A stretch of DNA of 64,000 nucleotides, taken from UBA9676 sp963837105. GTDB lineage: Bacteria > Actinomycetota > Actinomycetes > Streptosporangiales > Streptosporangiaceae. The notes below the pieces were generated by a model. The model searched no databases. It saw only the letters and a list, made by a program, of their open reading frames with translations, and was not told where the DNA came from. The DNA lies in assembly GCA_963837105.1 (NCBI GenBank), contig CAWIMG010000036.1, positions 124,001-188,000 on the forward strand, given 5' to 3'. Shown here piece by piece: positions 26,912 through 35,643 of this stretch (position 1 is its first letter; each line of letters begins with the position of its first letter). Both the position numbers and the translations under genes were made by a program.

Positions 26912-27718
26912 GTGGACGGGATTGTGGTGCGCGAGCACCTGATCGGCGAGGCCGGAGTGTGCGAGATCGTGCTGGACCGGCCAGAGGCGCTGAACGCCAT
27001 CGACACCGCCATGGCCACCCGGCTGGCGCAGGCCTGCGCCGAGATCGCGGCCGACGCCGCGATCCGCGCGGTGGTGCTGGCCACCAACGGTGGCCGTGCC
27101 TTCTGCGTCGGCGCGGACCTGAAGGAGCGCAACCGGCTGACCGACGAGGGGCTGCTGGCACAGCGGCCGGTGTTCCGGGCCGCGTTCGGCGGCCTGCTCG
27201 GGCTGCCGCAGCCGGTGGTCGCCGCGGTGCACGGGTTCGCCCTGGGTGGCGGCTGCGAGCTGGCCCTGTCCGCCGACCTGATCGTGGCCGACGAGACTGC
27301 CGTGTTCGGGCTGCCGGAGACGACCGTGGGGCTGGTGCCCGGTGGTGGCGGCACCCAGCTTGCCCAGCGCAGGCTGGGCCCGGGCCGGGCGGCCGATCTC
27401 ATTCTCACCGGCCGCCGGGTGAGCGCCGAGGAAGCGGGCCGGATCGGCCTGGCCGACCGGCTGGTCCCGGCCGGGCAGGCCCCCCACCAGGCGCAGGAAC
27501 TGGCCCGGCAGATCGCGGCCAATTCCCCGGTGGCGGTCCAGGCGGCCAAACGGGCGATCCGCCACGGCGCCGGGGTCGGCCTGGCCGCGGCGCTGGAGGT
27601 GGAGGACGCCGCCTGGCGGGCGGCCGCGCTGTCGGCGGACCGCCGGGAGGGGATCGCCGCGTTCAATGCCAAACGGGCCCCGGTCTGGCCCGGCCAGCGG
27701 GGAGGCGGCGGTGGGTGA
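26912..27718 (+). CDS. enoyl-CoA hydratase/isomerase family protein
   Basis: Crotonase-fold enzyme of 268 residues: IVLDRPEALNAIDTAMATRL, the oxyanion-hole segment GGRAFCVGADLKER, and VHGFALGGGCELALSADLIV followed by PETTVGLVPGGGGTQLAQR. The adjacent HMG-CoA lyase gene suggests a role in leucine breakdown, e.g. as methylglutaconyl-CoA hydratase, but sequence alone does not fix the substrate. TAGGGT (26900-26905) 6 nt before GTG 26912 predicts a leaderless mRNA. Its 3' end overlaps the next gene by 8 bases. Confidence 0.9.
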   Translation: MDGIVVREHLIGEAGVCEIVLDRPEALNAIDTAMATRLAQACAEIAADAAIRAVVLATNGGRAFCVGADLKERNRLTDEGLLAQRPVFRAAFGGLLGLPQPVVAAVHGFALGGGCELALSADLIVADETAVFGLPETTVGLVPGGGGTQLAQRRLGPGRAADLILTGRRVSAEEAGRIGLADRLVPAGQAPHQAQELARQIAANSPVAVQAAKRAIRHGAGVGLAAALEVEDAAWRAAALSADRREGIAAFNAKRAPVWPGQRGGGGG

Positions 27719-28679
27719 CCTGCCGGCCCGGATATCGGTGCGCGAGGTCGGGCCGAGGGACGGGCTGCAGAACGAGGCCCCGGTGCCGGCCAGTGCCAAG
27801 ATCGCACTGATCGACCAGCTGTCCAGGACCGGGGTGCGCCGCATCGAGGCGGTCTCCTTCGTGAAGGCCGAGGCGATCCCGCAGATGGCCGATGCGGATG
27901 AGGTCTGGGCTGGGATCAGCCGGGACCCGCAGATCCGCTACTCCGCGCTCGCGCCCAACCTGCGCGGCGCCCGCCGGGCGCTGGATGCCGGGTTCACCGA
28001 GGTGGAGGTGGTGGTGTCCGCCTCCAGCACGCACAATCGCGCGAACGTGAACCGGACCACCGGGCAGTCGCTGGACGAGATCGCGGTCATCATCGGCGAG
28101 GCACACCAGCGTGGCGCCAGCTGCCAGGTGGTGGTCGCCACCGCCTGGGGCTGCCCGTACGAGGGGGACGTGCCGGTGGCGCGGGTGCTGCAGGTGGCAG
28201 GGCGGGCGGTCGCGGACGGGGCGGACGCCATCTCGTTCGGCGACACCACGGGCATGGCCACCCCCCGCCGGGTGTGGGATCTGGTCGGCTCGTTCCGGTC
28301 CCGCTACCCGGACCTGCCGCTCAACCTGCACTTCCACAACACCCGCGGGACCGGCCTGGCGAATGTGCTGGCCGCGCTGGAGATGGGGGTGGCGGATTTC
28401 GACGCCTCGGTCGGCGGCCTCGGCGGCTGCCCGTATGCGCCCGGCGCCTCCGGCAACATCGCCACCGAGGAACTGGTGCACATGGTCGAGGACATGGGTG
28501 TGGCCACCGGTGTGGATCTGATGGCGATGATCGAGGCAGCGGCGGCCGCGGAACGGATCGTCGGCCGCGAACTGCCCTCGCAGGTGCTGCGGGCGGGCCC
28601 GCGCACGCAGACGGTCACCCCTAGCGCCGGGGCGGCGGTGCCCCCGGCCGCCGGGACGGCCAGCCAGGCCGTGTCCTAG
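27711..28679 (+). CDS. hydroxymethylglutaryl-CoA lyase
   Basis: Cleaves HMG-CoA to acetoacetate and acetyl-CoA, the last step of leucine degradation. The TIM-barrel aldolase motifs are ISVREVGPRDGLQNE (metal-binding Asp and catalytic Arg), EAVSFVKAEAIPQMAD, and the C-terminal signature GGLGGCPYAPGASGN with the active-site Cys. HFHNTRGTGLANVLAALEMG gives the HxH-type metal ligands. GTG 27711 is taken as the start, overlapping the hydratase stop; the frame is open upstream but those codons lie inside that gene. Together with the flanking genes it forms a leucine catabolic unit. Confidence 0.95.
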   Translation: MGDLPARISVREVGPRDGLQNEAPVPASAKIALIDQLSRTGVRRIEAVSFVKAEAIPQMADADEVWAGISRDPQIRYSALAPNLRGARRALDAGFTEVEVVVSASSTHNRANVNRTTGQSLDEIAVIIGEAHQRGASCQVVVATAWGCPYEGDVPVARVLQVAGRAVADGADAISFGDTTGMATPRRVWDLVGSFRSRYPDLPLNLHFHNTRGTGLANVLAALEMGVADFDASVGGLGGCPYAPGASGNIATEELVHMVEDMGVATGVDLMAMIEAAAAAERIVGRELPSQVLRAGPRTQTVTPSAGAAVPPAAGTASQAVS

Positions 28680-28712
28680 GGGAGCGGCTGCCACCGGGGT
28701 ACAGTCCCAGAC

Positions 28713-30239
28713 GTGGCTGAGCACTCGGACCTGGCGCAGCTGCGTGCCCGGGTTGAGCAGGGCGGCGCGCGCAAGTACCACGAGGCGGCGGCCGCCGCGG
28801 GCAAGCTGTTTGCCCGGGAGCGGATCGCGCTGCTGATCGACGAGGGGAGCTTCGCCGAGGACGGCCGGTACGCGAACGTGCTGGCTGACGGGCTGCCCGC
28901 GGACGGGGTGATCACCGGCACCGCGACCGTGGACGGGCGGCCGGTCGCGCTGATGGCCAACGACTCCACCGTGAAGGCCGGCTCGTGGGGCGCCCGCACC
29001 GTCGAGAAGATAATCCGCATCATCGAGAAGGCCTACGGTGCCGGGATGCCGATGGTGTATCTGGTCAACTCGGCCGGTGCCCGGATCACCGACCAGGTGG
29101 AGATGTTCCCCGGCCGCCGCGGCGCCGGGAAGATCTTCCACAGCCAGGTCCGGGCATCCGGCGCCATCCCGCAGGTATGCGCGCTGTTCGGCCCGTCCGC
29201 GGCCGGTGGCGCCTATATCCCGGCGTTCTGCGACTACGTGGCCATGGTGGACGGCAACGCGTCGATGTACCTGGGCAGCCCGCGGATGGTCGAGATGGTG
29301 GTAGCCGAGAAGACCACGCTGGAGGAGATGGGCGGCGCCCGGATGCACTGCACGGTGTCCGGCTGCGGCCACTACCTGGCCGCCACCGAGGCTGATGCGC
29401 TGGCCGCGGCCCGCGGCTACCTGTCCTACCTGCCATCCAGCTGGCGGCAGCTGCCACCGGCCGGCCCGGCCGCCGGTCCCGAGGACATTGACCTGGCCGC
29501 CCTGGTTCCGGCCAGCGAGCGGCAGGCCTTCGACATGCGCCGGTACGTGCGCGGGCTGGTGGACGCCGGGTCTTTCTTCGAGATCCACCAGCTGTGGGCG
29601 CGCGAGCTGACCACCGGATTCGCCCGGCTGGCCGGCCAGGTGGTGGGGGTGGTCGCCAACAACCCGATGTTCAAGGGCGGGGTGCTGTTCGTCGATTCGG
29701 CCGACAAGGGGACCCGGTTCATCCAGCTGTGCGACGCGTTCAACGTGCCGCTGCTGTTCCTGGCCGATGTGCCCGGCTTCATGGTCGGGACGGCGGTGGA
29801 GAAGCAGGGCATCATCCGGCACGGCGCGAAGATGATCAGTGCCGTGTCGGAGGCGACCGTGCCGAAGATCAGCGTGATCGTGCGCAAGGCCTACGGGGCG
29901 GGCCTGTACGCGATGGCCGGCCCGGGGTTCGAGCCGGACGCCACCATTGCGCTGCCGACCGCCAAGATCGCTGTGATGGGGGCGGACGCCGCCGTCAACG
30001 CGGTCTATTTCAACAAGCTGGCCGCCATCACCGACCCGGCTGCCCGGGCGGAGGAGACGCGGCGGCTGCGCGAGCAGTACGACACCGATATCGACGTGCT
30101 GCGGCTGGCCGCCGAACTGGTCGCCGACGACGTGGTGGAACCGGGCGAACTGCGGGCCGAGCTGATCAAGCGGTTTGCCGCCGCGGCCGGCAAGGACCGC
30201 TCGTTCTCCCGCCGCCGTCACGGCATCACCCCGGTCTGA
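28713..30239 (+). CDS. acyl-CoA carboxylase carboxyltransferase subunit, methylcrotonyl-CoA carboxylase beta-like
   Basis: A second AccD paralogue (508 residues), only distantly like the one at 22387. It reads LFARERIALLIDEGSFAEDG, NSAGARITDQVEMFPGRRGAG, FGPSAAGGAYIPAFCDYVAM and LADVPGFMVGTAVEKQGIIR, and ends SFSRRRHGITPV. Placement after HMG-CoA lyase and a hydratase points to 3-methylcrotonyl-CoA carboxylase (AccD1/MccB type). No dedicated alpha subunit is adjacent, so it may share AccA or use one encoded elsewhere. TACAGT (28700-28705) is 7 nt before GTG 28713, so it probably has its own leaderless promoter. Confidence 0.88.
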   Translation: MAEHSDLAQLRARVEQGGARKYHEAAAAAGKLFARERIALLIDEGSFAEDGRYANVLADGLPADGVITGTATVDGRPVALMANDSTVKAGSWGARTVEKIIRIIEKAYGAGMPMVYLVNSAGARITDQVEMFPGRRGAGKIFHSQVRASGAIPQVCALFGPSAAGGAYIPAFCDYVAMVDGNASMYLGSPRMVEMVVAEKTTLEEMGGARMHCTVSGCGHYLAATEADALAAARGYLSYLPSSWRQLPPAGPAAGPEDIDLAALVPASERQAFDMRRYVRGLVDAGSFFEIHQLWARELTTGFARLAGQVVGVVANNPMFKGGVLFVDSADKGTRFIQLCDAFNVPLLFLADVPGFMVGTAVEKQGIIRHGAKMISAVSEATVPKISVIVRKAYGAGLYAMAGPGFEPDATIALPTAKIAVMGADAAVNAVYFNKLAAITDPAARAEETRRLREQYDTDIDVLRLAAELVADDVVEPGELRAELIKRFAAAAGKDRSFSRRRHGITPV

Positions 30240-30297
30240 TCGCGGTGCGGGCCGTCGGCGCGGCCATCCAGGTCCGGACAGGCCTTAACATCTGACC

Positions 30298-30969
30298 ATG
30301 ACCAGCGTTTTGCTCGCCGAGGATGATGCCTCCATCTCCGACCCACTGGCGCGTGCACTGCGGCGGGAGGGCTACGACGTCGACGTGGCGGCGGACGGCC
30401 CGGCCACCCTGGACGCGGCGCTGGCGGGCGGGATCGACCTGATCGTGCTCGACATCGGCCTGCCCAAGCTGGACGGCCTGGAGGTGTGCCGCCGGCTGCG
30501 CTCAGAGGGCCAGTCCGTGCCGGTGCTGATCCTCACCGCTCGCGCCGACGAGGTGGACACGGTGATCGGGCTTGACGCCGGTGCCGACGACTACGTGACC
30601 AAGCCGTTCCGGCTGGCCGAGCTGCTGGCCCGGGTCCGGGCCCTGCTCCGCCGGGGCACCGCCGAGAACAACGTGGTGCAGGGGGTCCGGGTGGACCCCG
30701 ACGCGCGGCGGGCCTGGCTGGGCGACACCGAGCTGGAGCTGACCACCAAGGAGTTCGACCTGCTGTGTGTGCTGGTGAACGACGCCGGCAAGGTGGTCAC
30801 CCGCGAGCAGATCATGCGGGAGGTCTGGGACAGCAAGTGGTGGGGCTCCACCAAGACCCTGGACATGCACATCTCCTGGCTGCGCCGCAAGCTCGGCGAC
30901 GACGCGCACAGCCCCCGCTACATCACAACTGTCCGCGGGGTGGGATTCCGGTTCGAGCGCGGCGACTGA
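30298..30969 (+). CDS. OmpR/PhoB-family response regulator
   Basis: A 223-residue DNA-binding response regulator. Receiver domain: LLAEDDASISDPLARALRRE, phospho-acceptor Asp in LIVLDIGLPKLDG, LTARADEVDTVIGLDAGADD, YVTKPF. The winged-helix effector domain (LTTKEFDLLCVLVNDAGKVV, TLDMHISWLRRKLGDD) ends the protein. TAACAT (30286-30291) is 6 nt before ATG 30298, predicting a leaderless mRNA. The sensor kinase gene follows 24 nt downstream. Confidence 0.94.
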   Translation: MTSVLLAEDDASISDPLARALRREGYDVDVAADGPATLDAALAGGIDLIVLDIGLPKLDGLEVCRRLRSEGQSVPVLILTARADEVDTVIGLDAGADDYVTKPFRLAELLARVRALLRRGTAENNVVQGVRVDPDARRAWLGDTELELTTKEFDLLCVLVNDAGKVVTREQIMREVWDSKWWGSTKTLDMHISWLRRKLGDDAHSPRYITTVRGVGFRFERGD

Positions 30970-30993
30970 TGGGCCCGATCAGGGCGCGCTGAC

Positions 30994-32280
30994 GTGCACC
31001 GCCGGCTCCTGTTCTCGACGGTCGCGGTTGCTATCACCGCGGTGGTGCTGTTCGGCCTGCCGCTCGGCTTCGTCCTGGTCAGGCTCCAGATCAGCACCGC
31101 ACACCAGCAGGTCCAGCGCGACGCCAGCACGGTGGCCCGGACGCTGCAGAACCGGCTGAACTCCGGGCTGTACCCGGACATCTCCGATGCCGCGAACGCG
31201 GCCCGGGCACTGCCGGACCGGTATGTCAGCATCAGCCGGGACGGCGGTCCGCCCCGCACCTTCGGCGATGTGGTGCCGCTGGATGACGCCATCGCCGCTC
31301 ACGCCAGCACGAAGGACTTCCAGGTCGTCGTGGAGGCCAACACCGCCAACGAGACCGCGGGCGTGACCGCCGCGCTGGCGATGATCGCGTCGCTGGCCCT
31401 GCTGGCGGTCGGGGTGGCGGTCGTGCTCGCCCTGCGGCAGGCCCGGCGGCTGGCCCGGCCGCTGCAGGAACTGGCCAGCGCCGCGGACCGGCTCGGCTCC
31501 GGCGACGCGCGGCCGCTCGGGCGGCGGTACGGCGTGGCCGAACTCGACCGGGTGGCCGAGGGCCTGGACGGGTCGGCGCAGCGGATCAGCGACCTGCTGA
31601 CCGCCGAGCGGGATTTCGCCGCGGATGCCTCGCATCAGCTGCGCACCCCGCTCACCGCGCTGTCCATGCGGCTGGAGGAGATGATGGCGGCCGCCGACGA
31701 CCCGGCGGTGGTGCGCGAGGAGGGGGCGGCCGCCCTGCAGCAGACCGAGCGGCTGGCCGAGGTGGTCGGCCAGCTGCTGGGGCGGACCCGGACACCGGCG
31801 GCCGGCTCCCCGGAGCGGCTGTGGGTGGACGATGTGGTCGCCCAGCAGGTGGTGGAGTGGGATCCGGTGTTCCGCAGCCGGAACCGCAAGCTTGAGGTGA
31901 CCGGGGACAAGGGCCTGCCGGCCTATGTCACGCCGGGGACCCTGTCACAGGTGGTTGCCACGCTGCTGGACAACGCGCTCGTGCACGGGGCCGGAACGGT
32001 CACCATCCGCACCTCGCAGACCGCCAGGTCGGTGGTGATCGAGGTGCGGGACGAGGGCAGGGGGGTGCCTGCCGATCTCGCCCCGCGGATCTTCGAGCGC
32101 AGCGTGAGCGGCCTGCCGGGTGGTACCGGGCTGGGCCTGGCACTGGCCCGCAGCATCCTGGCCGCCGATGGTGGCCAGGTGGTGCTGGTCCGGCCGCGGC
32201 CAGCGGTGTTCGCGGTGTTTCTGCCGCGCGAGCTGCCCGGGCCGGACAGCAGCCCGTCGGCGGTGTCCGGCCCGGCCTGA
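30994..32280 (+). CDS. sensor histidine kinase
   Basis: Partner of the upstream regulator. The 428-residue protein has an N-terminal helix (residues about 7-27), a short extracytoplasmic domain of about 85 residues, a second helix (about 122-145), a HAMP-like linker (ARRLARPLQELASAADRLGS), the dimerisation box FAADASHQLRTPLTALSMRL with the phospho-acceptor His, and the ATPase N, G1 and G2 boxes (VATLLDNALVHGAG, VRDEGRGVPADLAPRIFE, GGTGLGLALARSIL). The small sensor domain gives no clue to the signal. It converges on the permease gene, with a hairpin across both stop codons. Confidence 0.93.
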   Translation: MHRRLLFSTVAVAITAVVLFGLPLGFVLVRLQISTAHQQVQRDASTVARTLQNRLNSGLYPDISDAANAARALPDRYVSISRDGGPPRTFGDVVPLDDAIAAHASTKDFQVVVEANTANETAGVTAALAMIASLALLAVGVAVVLALRQARRLARPLQELASAADRLGSGDARPLGRRYGVAELDRVAEGLDGSAQRISDLLTAERDFAADASHQLRTPLTALSMRLEEMMAAADDPAVVREEGAAALQQTERLAEVVGQLLGRTRTPAAGSPERLWVDDVVAQQVVEWDPVFRSRNRKLEVTGDKGLPAYVTPGTLSQVVATLLDNALVHGAGTVTIRTSQTARSVVIEVRDEGRGVPADLAPRIFERSVSGLPGGTGLGLALARSILAADGGQVVLVRPRPAVFAVFLPRELPGPDSSPSAVSGPA

Positions 32281-32294
32281 CAGGTCAGGCCGGG
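32271..32294. terminator. bidirectional hairpin spanning two convergent stop codons
   Basis: CCCGGCCTGAC (32271-32281) and GTCAGGCCGGG (32284-32294) are perfect complements around an AG centre. The kinase TGA (32278-32280) and the permease TGA on the other strand (32285-32287) are both inside the arms. It can act as a terminator for both transcripts. There is no U-tract on either side. Confidence 0.6.
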
Positions 32295-33736
32295 ACCACC
32301 ACCGGGCGGCGGTCGGTGATCGCATGCCAGATCAGGTAGATCGCCGCGGTCAGCACGAAGCCGACCTCGAAGGTGATGTCGCCGACCCCCGGGTAGTGGC
32401 TGGGCACCACGCCCACGTACTCGGTCTGGTTGGAGAATAGCCAGATCGATATCACCATCCCGACGATCATCGCGACCGGGCCGGCCCAGTTGGTGTGCTT
32501 GCGGTCGAACAGCATGCGCTCGATCAGCCCGAGGTCGGTGTTCCGGCGCAGGAACTGGTCACAGAACACCACCGCCAGCCAGGGCGCGATCCAGTAGGCG
32601 ATGATCAGCAGGAAGTTGGTGTACTTGGCGCCTGCGTCGTGCAGGCCGGTGAGCGCGACGATGAAGCCGATCACCCCGAACACCAGCGCCACGATGGCCC
32701 GGCGCAGCGCCAGCGGCAGCTTGATGCCCATGGCCACGAACGACAGCGCGCCGGAGTAGATGTTCAGCACGTTCGCGGCGACCGCGCCGATCGCGATGGC
32801 CAGCAAGGTCAGGTCGGCCAGCACGGTCGGCAGGTGCCCGGTGAACGCAGCGGTGGGAGATGCCGACGGGCTGCTGGACAGGGTGGCCGAGCCGGCTCCG
32901 GCAATCTCCAGCACCGCGCAGGAGAGGAACAGGCCGAGCCCGGTCCACCAGGCGATAGCAGTGCGGCTGGTATCGGGCTTGAAATAGCGCGAGTAGTCCG
33001 CCGCGTAGGGGTTCCAGCCGACTGCGTAGCCGAACGCCGCCCCGGTGGCGATAAGGAAGCCGCCCAGGGTGCCACCCGAGAAGGCTGCCGGATGGTAGCT
33101 GGTATTGGACTTCGCGAGGATGACGACTGTTGTGATCAGAAAGATGACCGCGAGCACCGGGAAGGCGTACCGCTCGAACGCGTGCACCAGGTTGTGACCG
33201 AAGAACGCGATCACGATCTGCACCGCCACGATGATCACCAGGCATAGCGGCTTGGGCAGGTGGGTGAGCGTGTTCAGCGCGAACGTGCCGCTCACGCTGT
33301 TCACCGCGAACCAGCCGATCCCGGCCGTGACCGAGTTCAGGCCGGCCGGGAACGCGTTGCCCCAGTAGCCGAAGCCGAGCCGGGAGAGCACCATCTGCGG
33401 CACCCCGTGGGACGGGCCCCGCGCCGACAGAAGGGCCTGGGTGACCGAGCCGACCGCAGTTCCCAGCACGACGGCCAGCACCGCCTGCCAGAAGTTCAGA
33501 CCGAAGAACGCCACAGCGATGACGCCGACGAAGACGGTGGCGAACTCCAGGTTGGGCGAGGTCCAGGTCCAGAACAGCTGCAGCGGCCGCCCGTGCCGCT
33601 CGTGCAGCGCGATGAACTCGGCGCCGCCCGGCTCGACGGCGGCGATGCGTGCGCCGTACTCGCCCTCACGTACCTGCACGCCAGCGGGCGCGTCTTCGGT
33701 CATGACCGGTGAGTTGTCCTGATCGGGTGTCGCCAT
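32285..33736 (-). CDS. NCS1 family permease (purine/cytosine/hydantoin-type transporter)
   Basis: A 483-residue, about 12-helix transporter of the nucleobase:cation symporter-1 family. After a soluble N-terminal tail, motifs include LFWTWTSPNLEFATVFVGVI, LSARGPSHGVPQMVLSRLGF and GYAVGWNPYAADYSRYF, all typical of CodB/Fur-like permeases, plus YWIAPWLAVVFCDQFLRRNT. Substrates in the family are cytosine, purines, allantoin, hydantoins or thiamine; none can be assigned here. AAGGAG lies just before ATG 33736. The upstream purK gene, transcribed divergently, gives a loose purine-metabolism context. Confidence 0.9.
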   Translation of the reverse strand: MATPDQDNSPVMTEDAPAGVQVREGEYGARIAAVEPGGAEFIALHERHGRPLQLFWTWTSPNLEFATVFVGVIAVAFFGLNFWQAVLAVVLGTAVGSVTQALLSARGPSHGVPQMVLSRLGFGYWGNAFPAGLNSVTAGIGWFAVNSVSGTFALNTLTHLPKPLCLVIIVAVQIVIAFFGHNLVHAFERYAFPVLAVIFLITTVVILAKSNTSYHPAAFSGGTLGGFLIATGAAFGYAVGWNPYAADYSRYFKPDTSRTAIAWWTGLGLFLSCAVLEIAGAGSATLSSSPSASPTAAFTGHLPTVLADLTLLAIAIGAVAANVLNIYSGALSFVAMGIKLPLALRRAIVALVFGVIGFIVALTGLHDAGAKYTNFLLIIAYWIAPWLAVVFCDQFLRRNTDLGLIERMLFDRKHTNWAGPVAMIVGMVISIWLFSNQTEYVGVVPSHYPGVGDITFEVGFVLTAAIYLIWHAITDRRPVVVPA

Positions 33737-33758
33737 CAGCTGCGCTCCTTATCGCCCC

Positions 33759-33782
33759 GGCCGGCCTGGTGGCAGGCCGGCC
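33759..33782 (-). promoter_or_regulatory. GC-rich hairpin in the 5' leader of the NCS1 permease gene
   Basis: GGCCGGCCTG (33759-33768) and CAGGCCGGCC (33773-33782) form a perfect 10-bp stem with a four-base loop, 22 nt upstream of the permease start and just before its ribosome site. A second hairpin of nearly the same stem sequence, CTGGCCGGCC/GGCCGGCCAG, lies at 33884-33908 in the same 214-base divergent region. They could be attenuator-like structures or protein-binding palindromes; I see no known riboswitch motif. Confidence 0.45.
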
Positions 33783-33883
33783 GCAGTGCCAGCAGGTGGG
33801 CTGATGATAGATGGCGGCGGGCATCACCGGCTATGGGCGCCGCGCTGCTAAATCTGTGGCCGCTGATGCGGGGGATGGCGCAC

Positions 33884-33908
33884 CTGGCCGGCCATGCGGG
33901 CCGGCCAG
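33884..33908. repeat. second GC-rich palindrome in the permease/purK divergent region
   Basis: CTGGCCGGCC (33884-33893), five-base loop, GGCCGGCCAG (33899-33908): a perfect 10-bp stem sharing the GGCCGGCC core with the hairpin at 33759-33782. It lies 30 nt upstream of the purK -10 box, so it could bind a regulator of purK or close the permease leader. Confidence 0.4.
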
Positions 33909-33950
33909 CAGGGCTGCGCCAGGGGCTAGGCGGCTCGTAGGCTACCGCCC

Positions 33951-35096
33951 GTGACGGATGCGGCGGGCAAGCCGGCCCCGGTGGTCGGCATGGTGGGGGC
34001 GGGCCAGCTGGCCAGGATGACCGGCCAGGCGGCGATCAGCCTTGACATCGGGTTCCGGGTCCTGGCCGGCTCGCCCGCGGACAGTGCCGCCCAGGTCTGC
34101 GCCGGGGTGACCGTCGGGGACTACACCAGCGAGGCCGACCTGCTGGCCTTCGCGGCCGGCTGCGACGTGGTCACCTTCGACCACGAGCACGTCCCGGCCG
34201 GGGCGCTGGCCGCGCTGGAGCAGGTGGTGGCGACCCGGCCGGGTGCCACCGCGCTCGGCTTCACCCAGGACAAGCTGGCCATGCGGGAGCGGCTGACCCG
34301 GCTGGGTGTGCCCTGCCCGCGCTACGTCCCGGTCGCCAGCCTGGCCGAGGTGACCACGTTCGCCGGCCAGACCGGCTGGCCGGTGGTGCTCAAGGCGGTC
34401 AGCGGCGGTTACGACGGCCGCGGCGTGTGGGTCTGCCAGCGGCCGGAAGAGGCGGCCGGGGTGCTCGGGCACGGGATCGCGGTGTTCGCCGAGGAGTACA
34501 TCGGCTTCGACCGGGAACTGGCCGTGCTGGCTGCCCGCTCGCCGCACCGGCAGGGCGCGGTCTACCCGGTGGTGCAGACCATCCAGCGCGACGGCGTCTG
34601 CCAGGAGGTGCTGGCGCCCGCGCCAGCGCTGCCACCCAGCCGGGCCGGGCAGGCGCAGCGGCTGGCGCTGGAGCTGGCCGCCGAGCTGGGCGTGACCGGG
34701 CTGCTGGCGGTCGAGCTGTTCGAGACGGCCCGTGGCCTGCTGGTCAACGAGCTGGCGATGCGGCCGCACAACAGCGGCCACTGGACCATCGAAGGGGCCG
34801 CCACCTCGCAATTCGAGCAGCACTTGCGGGCGGTCCTGGATCTGCCCCTGGGCGCGCCAGCCGCGGTCGTGCCGCAGGTCGTTATGGCTAATGTGCTCGG
34901 GGGTGACGATCCGCGGGTGTACGCGCGGTACACCCATGTGATGGCGGCCGACCCGGGCCTGAAGGTGCACCTTTACGGCAAGGTGGTGCGGCCGGGCCGG
35001 AAGATCGGGCATGTCACCGTGCTGGGCGACGACGTGGACGAACTGCGGGCGCGGGCCGGGCGGGCGGCCCGGTACCTGGCCACTGGGGAGGAGTGA
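33951..35096 (+). CDS. purK: 5-(carboxyamino)imidazole ribonucleotide synthase
   Basis: ATP-grasp enzyme of purine biosynthesis converting AIR, bicarbonate and ATP to N5-CAIR. The 381-residue product begins VGMVGAGQLARMTGQAAISL, has QDKLAMRERLTRLGVPCPRY, the ATP-binding VVLKAVSGGYDGRGVWVCQR, and NELAMRPHNSGHWTIEGAAT. TAGGCT (33938-33943) lies 7 nt before GTG 33951, predicting a leaderless mRNA. purE follows after 4 nt. The purK-purE pair next to an acyl-CoA dehydrogenase matches the mycobacterial purK-purE-fadE25 order as I remember it. Confidence 0.96.
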   Translation: MTDAAGKPAPVVGMVGAGQLARMTGQAAISLDIGFRVLAGSPADSAAQVCAGVTVGDYTSEADLLAFAAGCDVVTFDHEHVPAGALAALEQVVATRPGATALGFTQDKLAMRERLTRLGVPCPRYVPVASLAEVTTFAGQTGWPVVLKAVSGGYDGRGVWVCQRPEEAAGVLGHGIAVFAEEYIGFDRELAVLAARSPHRQGAVYPVVQTIQRDGVCQEVLAPAPALPPSRAGQAQRLALELAAELGVTGLLAVELFETARGLLVNELAMRPHNSGHWTIEGAATSQFEQHLRAVLDLPLGAPAAVVPQVVMANVLGGDDPRVYARYTHVMAADPGLKVHLYGKVVRPGRKIGHVTVLGDDVDELRARAGRAARYLATGEE

Positions 35097-35100
35097 GGTC

Positions 35101-35610
35101 ATGAGCGGAGCGGTGGCCGGGGTGGTGATGGGCAGTGATTCCGACTGGCCGGTGATGCGGGCGGCGGCGGAGGCGCTGGCCGAGTTCGGGGTGCCGTATG
35201 AGGCCGACGTGGTGTCGGCGCACCGGATGCCGAACGAGATGATCGCCTACGGATCGGGCGCGGCCGGCCGGGGGCTGCGGGTGATCATCGCGGGTGCGGG
35301 CGGTGCCGCGCACCTGCCGGGCATGCTGGCCGCGGTCACCCCGCTGCCGGTGATCGGGGTGCCGGTGCCGCTGGCCCACCTGGGCGGGCTGGATTCGCTG
35401 CTGTCCATCGTGTCGATGCCGGCCGGCGTGCCGGTGGCGACGGTGGCGGTGGGCGGAGCGCGGAACGCCGGCCTGCTGGCGGTGCGCATCCTGGCCACCG
35501 GGGACGAGCGGCTGCGGGCGAAGATGACCCGGTTCCAGCAGGAACTGCGGGAGCAGGCGCTGGCCAAAGGCGCCGCGCTGCGGTCGCGGGAGACCGGCGG
35601 ATCCGGCTGA
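35101..35610 (+). CDS. purE: 5-(carboxyamino)imidazole ribonucleotide mutase
   Basis: Converts N5-CAIR to CAIR, the step after PurK. The 169-residue class I PurE has VMGSDSDWPVM, VSAHRMPNEM with the catalytic His, IAGAGGAAHLPGMLAAVTPL and PVPLAHLGGLDSLLSIVSMP. The start ATG 35101 follows a GAGG site inside the purK end; four bases separate the genes. It acts as an octamer in the cytoplasm. Confidence 0.96.
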   Translation: MSGAVAGVVMGSDSDWPVMRAAAEALAEFGVPYEADVVSAHRMPNEMIAYGSGAAGRGLRVIIAGAGGAAHLPGMLAAVTPLPVIGVPVPLAHLGGLDSLLSIVSMPAGVPVATVAVGGARNAGLLAVRILATGDERLRAKMTRFQQELREQALAKGAALRSRETGGSG

Positions 35611-35643
35611 CGACAGCCGGCACGGGGCTCCTACCATCGGATT

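Noticed and set aside
32285..33736. Assigning the NCS1 permease to cytosine (codB)
   Set aside because: No cytosine deaminase gene is adjacent and family motifs do not separate cytosine, purine, allantoin and thiamine carriers.
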